Positions 5,209 through 5,239 of a stretch of DNA of 5,239 nt are shown piece after piece. Position 1 is the first letter of the stretch; every line of letters starts with the position of its first letter. The DNA lies in assembly GCA_031273285.1 (NCBI GenBank), contig JAISSE010000264.1, positions 1 through 5,239 of the forward strand, read 5' to 3'. This DNA comes from Prevotellaceae bacterium. GTDB lineage: Bacteria; Bacteroidota; Bacteroidia; Bacteroidales; UBA932. Below the pieces are notes generated by a model. The model was given only the letters and a program-made list of their open reading frames with translations. It searched no databases and was not told where the DNA came from. The translations under genes and the position numbers were made by a program.

Positions 5209-5239
5209 ATGGTTAATCCGTGTGACAATAAAATTAAAT
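5209..5239 (+). CDS. Possible start of a gene cut by the right edge
   Basis: An ATG at 5209 opens a frame that remains open to the end of the window (MVNPCDNKIK, ten codons). It is the first ATG after the promoter at 5084-5113 and is preceded by an A-rich stretch, with an in-frame stop at 5182-5184. Ten residues are too few to identify a product or to exclude that the real start lies beyond the edge. A TTG at 5203 in the same frame is a less likely start. Confidence 0.3.
   Translation, partial: MVNPCDNKIK

Larger units (their letters stand above)
4536..5239. other. Gene-free region rich in palindromes, upstream of the next rightward gene
   Basis: About 670 bp precede the first plausible start codon, and no frame of useful length or recognisable product occurs on either strand. 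Left to right it holds a run of nine Ts (4579-4587), a tandem palindrome pair (4594-4677), a TATGTTAAAAAACATA site (4829-4844), a CGGCAA/TTGCCG hairpin (4946-4965), a GTTTATA half-site cluster (4965-5002), a second TATGTTAAAAAACATA site (5060-5075) and a good promoter (5084-5113). Its base composition is clearly more AT-rich than the coding regions from about 4790 onward. No tRNA, rRNA or known riboswitch was recognised. Confidence 0.6.

Overview
The window looks like a chromosomal segment from a member of the Bacteroidota, most likely the order Bacteroidales. Three sites match the Bacteroidetes -7 promoter consensus TAnnTTTG (243-250, 2589-2596, 5106-5113). The starts are A-rich and lack Shine-Dalgarno sequences. 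The two complete proteins are a periplasmic S9B dipeptidyl-peptidase-IV-type protease and a DnaB helicase of the kind found in that phylum. No species can be named from the sequence alone.

Layout: 1-350 is gene-free. It holds an imperfect 114-bp palindrome, further hairpins, a possible operator (196-210) and the protease promoter. 351-2483 (+) encodes a secreted S9B peptidase with signal peptide, beta-propeller and alpha/beta-hydrolase domain, and a complete Ser-Asp-His triad. 2484-2622 is a 139-bp spacer with a weak terminator-like hairpin and the dnaB promoter. 2623-4164 (+) encodes DnaB with every main helicase motif intact and no intein. 4165-4535 is non-coding and packed with inverted repeats. 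It begins with a near copy of the first 43 bases of the window and is bounded by AAGGGAACTCC direct repeats. 4536-5239 is a second gene-free stretch: a tandem pair of GAATCGCGCGATTC palindromes, two identical TATGTTAAAAAACATA sites, a TATAAACCGTTTATA palindrome and a strong promoter match (TTG-N19-TACCTTTG). That promoter reads rightward into a gene that probably starts at or beyond the right edge.

The two genes are not an evident functional unit. Each has its own promoter; one serves peptide catabolism in the periplasm and the other chromosome replication. The noteworthy content is non-coding: a mosaic family of interspersed palindromic repeats on both sides of the two genes, and an elaborate, apparently regulatory upstream region for the gene to the right. 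I see no CRISPR array, toxin-antitoxin pair, phage gene, transposase, tRNA or rRNA, and no convincing new protein system.
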